Shown here one piece after another: positions 60,595-64,000 of a stretch of DNA of 64,000 nucleotides. Below the pieces are notes generated by a model. It did no database searches, was not told the DNA's origin, and saw nothing but the letters and a program-made list of their open reading frames with translations. A program made the position numbers and the translations under genes. Source of the DNA: CAZWLY01 sp964634465 (GTDB lineage: Bacteria; Desulfobacterota; Desulfarculia; G963662305); assembly GCA_964634465.1 (NCBI GenBank), contig CAZWLY010000008.1:62001-126000 (forward strand), given 5' to 3'. Position 1 is the stretch's first letter. Each line of letters opens with the position of its first letter.

Positions 60595-61707
60595 CTAATC
60601 ACCCTTGGTTTCGGTTTCGTCCAATCGAGCACCCTGAGCCATGATTCGGGCGATCTTGCGTTTGGTCGTCGCCGACAGGATCACCACCCCGATCAGGCCC
60701 AATCCCAGGAACACTCCGCCGCCCAAACCCAAGGTCTGCCAGCGGCCGAGGCCGAGCTCATTCATCCCCCACCAGTACGCCCCGCCGCCGATGAGGAGGG
60801 AGAAGAGGACCATCAGGGCGAACAGCCTCCCGGCTCTGGCCTGGGCGGCGGCCAGTTTCTGTTCGACCGTCTCGGCTTCCTTGCCCCCGGGCCGGGCCTT
60901 CCCCTCGGCCGCCTCGTCGTCGGCCAGGTCTTCCTTCTCCCGGCCGAAGACCTTGGCGATGATGATCGATATCTCGAAGAGGACGAGCAACGGCCCGGCC
61001 ATGAGCAACTGGCTGAAGACGTCGGGCGGGGTCAGAATAGCCCCGACGACGAAGACCAACAGGACGGCCCACTTGCGGTTTTTCCGCAGGAACTTGTCAT
61101 CGACGACGCCCATCCGGGCCAGAAAGAAGATGACGATCGGCAGCTCGAAGACGGCCCCGAAGGCGATCAGCAGTCGCAGGGAGAAGGAGAAGTACTGATT
61201 GAGGGCCGGAAGAGGCTGGATGAGTTCCGACTCGAAACCGACGAAGAACTTGAAGGCGATGGGAAAGACGATCTGGTAGCCGAAGACCGCCCCGCCCAGA
61301 AACAGGAGCGACGAGGCCGTGACGAAGCCCAGGGCGTAGCGGCGTTCCTTCTTGTAGAGCCCCGGCGCGACGAAGTTCCAGAGCTCGAAGAGAATGTAGG
61401 GCAAGGCCAAAAGCGCTCCGCCCAGAAAGCAGATCTTGAGGTAGGTGAAGAACGCCTCGGGCAGGTTGGTGTAGACCAGGCGCTGGCCCTCGGGCAGAGC
61501 CCTTCTCAGCGGCTCGACCATGAACGCCATCAGCCGCTCCTGGAAGGGGAAGCAGATGCCGAAGCCGACGACCAGGGCGATGGCGGACCTGACCAGCCGG
61601 GTCCTCAGCTCGCTCAGATGAGCCATGAACGGCATCCGCGCGGCGTCTATCTCCGAGTCCTGCCCGCTCTCGGCCTCGGTCTCGGTTCTGGTCTCCTCGT
61701 CGGCCAT
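60595..61707 (-). CDS. tatC: Sec-independent translocase TatC with a C-terminal two-helix extension
   Basis: Twin-arginine receptor subunit. Residues 20-255 are a full TatC (FMAHLSELRTRL, FFTYLKICFLGGALLALPY, LWNFVAPGLYKKERR, ALNQYFSF, ILTPPDVFSQLLMAGPLL). At 370 residues it is about 110 longer than usual. The extra part is an acidic/Lys-rich linker (EKEDLADDEAAEGKARPGGK) and two more hydrophobic helices (LFALMVLFSLLIGGGAYWW and LGLGGGVFLGLGLIGVVIL). The start is 6 bp after tatA/B. Confidence 0.93.
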   Translation of the reverse strand: MADEETRTETEAESGQDSEIDAARMPFMAHLSELRTRLVRSAIALVVGFGICFPFQERLMAFMVEPLRRALPEGQRLVYTNLPEAFFTYLKICFLGGALLALPYILFELWNFVAPGLYKKERRYALGFVTASSLLFLGGAVFGYQIVFPIAFKFFVGFESELIQPLPALNQYFSFSLRLLIAFGAVFELPIVIFFLARMGVVDDKFLRKNRKWAVLLVFVVGAILTPPDVFSQLLMAGPLLVLFEISIIIAKVFGREKEDLADDEAAEGKARPGGKEAETVEQKLAAAQARAGRLFALMVLFSLLIGGGAYWWGMNELGLGRWQTLGLGGGVFLGLGLIGVVILSATTKRKIARIMAQGARLDETETKGD

Positions 61708-61713
61708 GTGGTC

Positions 61714-62178
61714 CTACTGCGCTTCGGCTTCCTTGTCGGTCTTCTCGGCGGTGTCGGCTTCCGGTTCGGCTTCGGTGTCGGGCTCGGTTTGGGGCGGGGC
61801 CGCCTCTTCGGTCTGGTCGGCCGGGTCCAACGGTTGGTCAAGGGCCTCCTCGGCCGTCTCCTCCTCGTCCCAGGCGGCCGATTCGTCCATATCGCCGTAT
61901 TTCATCCGCTGGAGGACGTCGCTGGACAGGGCCTCCTCGGCCGTCTCCTCCTTCAGACCGGCCCGCATGCCCTCGGCCACGGCCTCGTCAAAGGTCCGCT
62001 TGGCCTCGGCCAGATTCTCGTCGGCCTCGAAGCTCTCCTTGATGTCGCTGGTCGCCCGCTTGAACTCGCCGATGGCCCGGCCGAGGGCCTTGGCCACCTC
62101 GGGCAGCTTCTGGGGTCCGAGGACGACCAGGCCGACGCCCAGGATGATCAACAATTCGCTGGTGGAGATGCCGAACAT
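61714..62178 (-). CDS. tatB: Tat translocase TatA/TatB subunit
   Basis: One N-terminal membrane helix (SELLIILGVGLVVLGPQKLP, the GP/LP hinge of TatA/B), an amphipathic helix (VAKALGRAIGEFKRATSDIK), and a long acidic tail. At 154 residues it is closer to TatB than TatA. The tail contains a repeated EETAEEAL (in LKEETAEEALSS and DEEETAEEALDQ). It is first in the tat operon. TatA versus TatB cannot be settled by length alone. Confidence 0.85.
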   Translation of the reverse strand: MFGISTSELLIILGVGLVVLGPQKLPEVAKALGRAIGEFKRATSDIKESFEADENLAEAKRTFDEAVAEGMRAGLKEETAEEALSSDVLQRMKYGDMDESAAWDEEETAEEALDQPLDPADQTEEAAPPQTEPDTEAEPEADTAEKTDKEAEAQ

Positions 62179-62201
62179 TGAGTCCCTTCCAGTAGGGCCA
62201 A

Positions 62202-62230
62202 ACTCTAAATGATGAGGCGGAACAAGTCAA
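62202..62230 (-). promoter_or_regulatory. Promoter of the tat operon
   Basis: TTGACT (62225-62230), 17-bp spacer, TAGAGT (62202-62207) on the minus strand, about 24 bp before the tatB ATG, so the leader is short. Confidence 0.55.
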
Positions 62231-62417
62231 CGACCATCGCTTTTTCGGCCCGACCTCGACCCGCCGCCCGGCCCCTCCCGGGGCGCGATCGGAACTCGAC
62301 GCGGCTAGATTACGATATCGTGGTACGGTCTGGAAATTAAATTACCATATGGAAATTCACCTCGATCTTCTAAATGGTCATTTGGCCTTATGATGACTGT
62401 TTACAACCTGACATCTC

Positions 62418-62433
62418 TGGCATCAACCTTGCT
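62418..62433 (+). promoter_or_regulatory. Sigma-54 (-24/-12) promoter of the PPC protein
   Basis: TGGCATCAACCTTGCT: GG and GC elements at the required spacing, matching TGGCAY-N5-TTGCW. The A+T-rich DNA upstream (62310-62420), with a palindrome ACGATATCGT near 62314, could hold IHF and activator sites. Start near 62444, 72 bases before the ATG. Confidence 0.6.
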
Positions 62434-62515
62434 TTTAGCTCAGTAAAGCCAACAGTTGCGGCTCGCCAAGGAACCCGTGAGGCGGCGGATGTCGTCGCTC
62501 ACCTGGGAGGTGAAG

Positions 62516-63421
62516 ATGTCCCGAAAGACGAATTTCAAGCTCAGCGGCCCGATCGTCGCCCTGATCGCCTTGCTGGCCGGCCTGATCTTCTCCGCGGCCT
62601 ACTACGCCCTGGCCGGGGGAGACGACTTCCAGGGTCTGAGCAACGCCCAGCCGGTCGATGTCTCCATCCCCGAGGGGGGCGGCGCGGCCGGCTATTATAT
62701 CGACGTCCCCGAAGGGGTCGAGGAGCTGAGTTTCGATCTGACGATCTCCGAAGGCGAGCTCGACCTCTACTCCGCCTTCGAGGTCCAGCCGACCCCGGAG
62801 GGCGAGCCCTGCTCCGCCCAGTCGGAAGACGATGAGGACGAGGACGACTCCTCCCAGCGGCGATGCGTCTACGAAGACCCCGCGCCGGGGCGCTGGTACG
62901 TGCTGGTTTACGGCGAGGCGGCCGGCGAGGCCAGCCTGACCGCGACCTACCGCCTGGCGGACGAGGACGAGGGCGATTCCGATCGAAACGAGCTGGACAA
63001 CGACGAGTGGGTCGGCGGCAAGGTCGAGGCCGGCGAGGCGGTCTATTATTATGTCGATGTTCCTGAAAACACGAACTTCTTCAAGGTCGATCTCCACATC
63101 GTAAGCGGCGCGCCCGAGCTCTACACCCGGTATGGTCAGGCGCCGAGCGAGGAGGCGTACGACTGCCAGTCGGTGCGCCCTCAGGGCAACGAGCGCTGCC
63201 ATCATCACTTTCCCCAGGCCGGCCGGTGGTGGGTGATGGTTCTCGGCCGGGAGGATAGCCGCTTCTCCATCAAGGCCCATTACACCCGAAACAGCGACCG
63301 ATCCGGCCGGAGCGGTTCGGACGACGACGACGATGACGGAGATGACGACGGCGGCGGCGATCACGGCAAGGCGGGCCGGAAAGGCCGGGACGAGGATCGG
63401 GATCGGGGCCGGGACCGGTAG
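62516..63421 (+). CDS. Exported protein with two PPC domains and an Asp/Arg-rich tail
   Basis: 301 residues. An N-terminal hydrophobic signal or anchor (VALIALLAGLIFSAAYYALA) is followed by two tandem bacterial pre-peptidase C-terminal (PPC) beta-sandwich domains: GYYIDVPEGVEELSFDLT to APGRWYVLVYGEAAG, and VYYYVDVPENTNFFKVDL to AGRWWVMVLGRED, each with one Cys pair. The tail is acidic then mixed-charge (DDDDDDGDDDGGG, then KGRDEDRDRGRDR). PPC domains usually accompany secreted proteases, but no catalytic domain is present here. The ATG follows GGAGGTGA. Sigma-54 control suggests expression under a specific environmental cue. Confidence 0.8.
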   Translation: MSRKTNFKLSGPIVALIALLAGLIFSAAYYALAGGDDFQGLSNAQPVDVSIPEGGGAAGYYIDVPEGVEELSFDLTISEGELDLYSAFEVQPTPEGEPCSAQSEDDEDEDDSSQRRCVYEDPAPGRWYVLVYGEAAGEASLTATYRLADEDEGDSDRNELDNDEWVGGKVEAGEAVYYYVDVPENTNFFKVDLHIVSGAPELYTRYGQAPSEEAYDCQSVRPQGNERCHHHFPQAGRWWVMVLGREDSRFSIKAHYTRNSDRSGRSGSDDDDDDGDDDGGGDHGKAGRKGRDEDRDRGRDR

Positions 63422-63467
63422 GGTAGTTCCTGCGGCGCTCCGTTGGAAGGCCGGATCGCCGAGCCGG

Positions 63468-64000
63468 CTACCGGCCCTCTTCCCGGTCTGGATGGAAATG
63501 GCGGTGGATGGTCCGGGCCAGTGAGCGGGACACGCCCGGCGTCGCCGCCAGTTCCTCCACCTCGGCCTGGGAGACGGCCTTGAGCGAGCCCAGCGTTTTC
63601 AATAGCGCCCGGGCCCGGGCCGGTCCCACGCCGGGGATGTCGGTCAGTTTGGAGCGGGTGGCCTTGCGCCGCCTGCTCTTTCTAAGGGCGGTGACGGCCC
63701 GGCGGTGGGCCTCGTCGCGAAGATTCATCAACAGCAGCCGGGCCGGGCGGGAGAGCGGGACCGGATTCTTGCGGCCGGGCGCGAAGACGCGGTCGGCGTC
63801 CACCTCCCCCGGCGTCTTGGCCAGGGAGATGACCGGCTGATCACCGAGGCCGAGCTCGGTCAGGGCCGCCCTGGCCGCGTTGAGTTGGCCCTTGCCGCCG
63901 TCGATGACCACCAGATCGGGCGGCTCCAACCCCTTGGCCCTGGCGGCGAAGCGACGCTTTATCACCTCGGCCAACATGGCCGTGTCGTCCTGGCCGGAGA
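63468..64000 (-). CDS. uvrC: Excinuclease UvrC, C-terminal part (5' end outside window)
   Basis: 3' part of the nucleotide-excision-repair nuclease subunit. The window starts inside the UvrC C-terminal nuclease region: DDTAMLAEVIKRRF, VVIDGGKGQLNAA, then ALRKSRRRKATRSKLTDIPG and the tandem helix-hairpin-helix (PGVGPARARALLKTLGSL). The frame is open to base 64000, so the gene continues outside. It converges with the PPC gene. Confidence 0.95.
   Translation of the reverse strand, partial: SGQDDTAMLAEVIKRRFAARAKGLEPPDLVVIDGGKGQLNAARAALTELGLGDQPVISLAKTPGEVDADRVFAPGRKNPVPLSRPARLLLMNLRDEAHRRAVTALRKSRRRKATRSKLTDIPGVGPARARALLKTLGSLKAVSQAEVEELAATPGVSRSLARTIHRHFHPDREEGR

Noticed and set aside
1..64000. 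tRNA or rRNA genes, CRISPR arrays, insertion sequences, phage genes
   Set aside because: Looked for conserved T-loop sequences, regularly spaced repeats, transposase or integrase motifs; none was convincing.

Overview
This is a G+C-rich (about two thirds by eye), gene-dense window from a Gram-negative bacterium. It holds MsbA, an RND pump, PlsC, TatB/TatC, a periplasmic-sensor histidine kinase and a lipoprotein. Two good sigma-54 -24/-12 matches, a CxxC-rich tail typical of deltaproteobacterial signalling proteins, ferredoxin-like proteins and a full beta-oxidation set suggest Desulfobacterota or a related anaerobic or facultative lineage. That assignment is inference; no rRNA, tRNA, CRISPR array, insertion sequence or phage gene was seen.

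Layout. 1-3307: COG2403 GTPase (start one base outside the window), carbamate kinase and a GntR/FadR regulator. 3637-6000: chemoreceptor. 6389-14784: fatty-acid module, with an acyl-CoA ligase divergent from thiolase, FadJ-type hydratase/dehydrogenase, an acyl-CoA dehydrogenase fused to an SCP2 domain, and an AMACR-type racemase. 14900-20687: haloalkane-dehalogenase-type hydrolase with no canonical start codon, a 35-residue membrane peptide, and a six-PAS hybrid histidine kinase. 20994-27114: YhhN protein, then two class-III aminotransferases flanking a UroD-family protein, then a divergent phosphoglycerate kinase. 27466-33605: TetR regulator with an 18-bp perfect palindromic operator, followed by a ThDP enzyme, a BASS-type carrier, an epimerase, an SDR and a TauE/SafE exporter, which look like one catabolic unit. 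33598-37862: PlsC, a cNMP-binding protein with a CxxC tail, a cysteine-synthase-like PLP enzyme and threonine synthase. 38246-42565: RND adaptor and pump.

42608-47781: RRM protein with a structured upstream region, DECD-box helicase, Cys-rich ferredoxin-like protein, MsbA-type exporter. 48016-52707: radical SAM/SPASM protein, GT2, a GT39-like membrane enzyme and a PAP2 phosphatase, plausibly an envelope glycolipid set. 52927-57611: small protein, GroES without GroEL, a second acyl-CoA dehydrogenase, a low-G+C patch with two paralogous unknown membrane proteins, a CDF transporter and a CGGC-type protein. 57780-64000: TrmO, MerR regulator, DnaJ-like protein with a 54-codon ORF in front, a frameshifted thioesterase behind tatC, TatC with a C-terminal extension, TatA/B, a two-PPC-domain exported protein behind a sigma-54 promoter, and the 3' part of uvrC.

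The main metabolic theme is acyl-CoA and organic-acid catabolism. The ACAD-SCP2 fusion next to a racemase with an intact H/D/E triad suggests 2-methyl-branched acyl chains. The least explained pieces are the TetR/ThDP/BASS unit, the aminotransferase-UroD-aminotransferase cluster, the paralogous low-G+C pair, the two-copy intergenic repeat at 27.3 and 58.5 kb, and the hairpin-rich region before the RRM gene.
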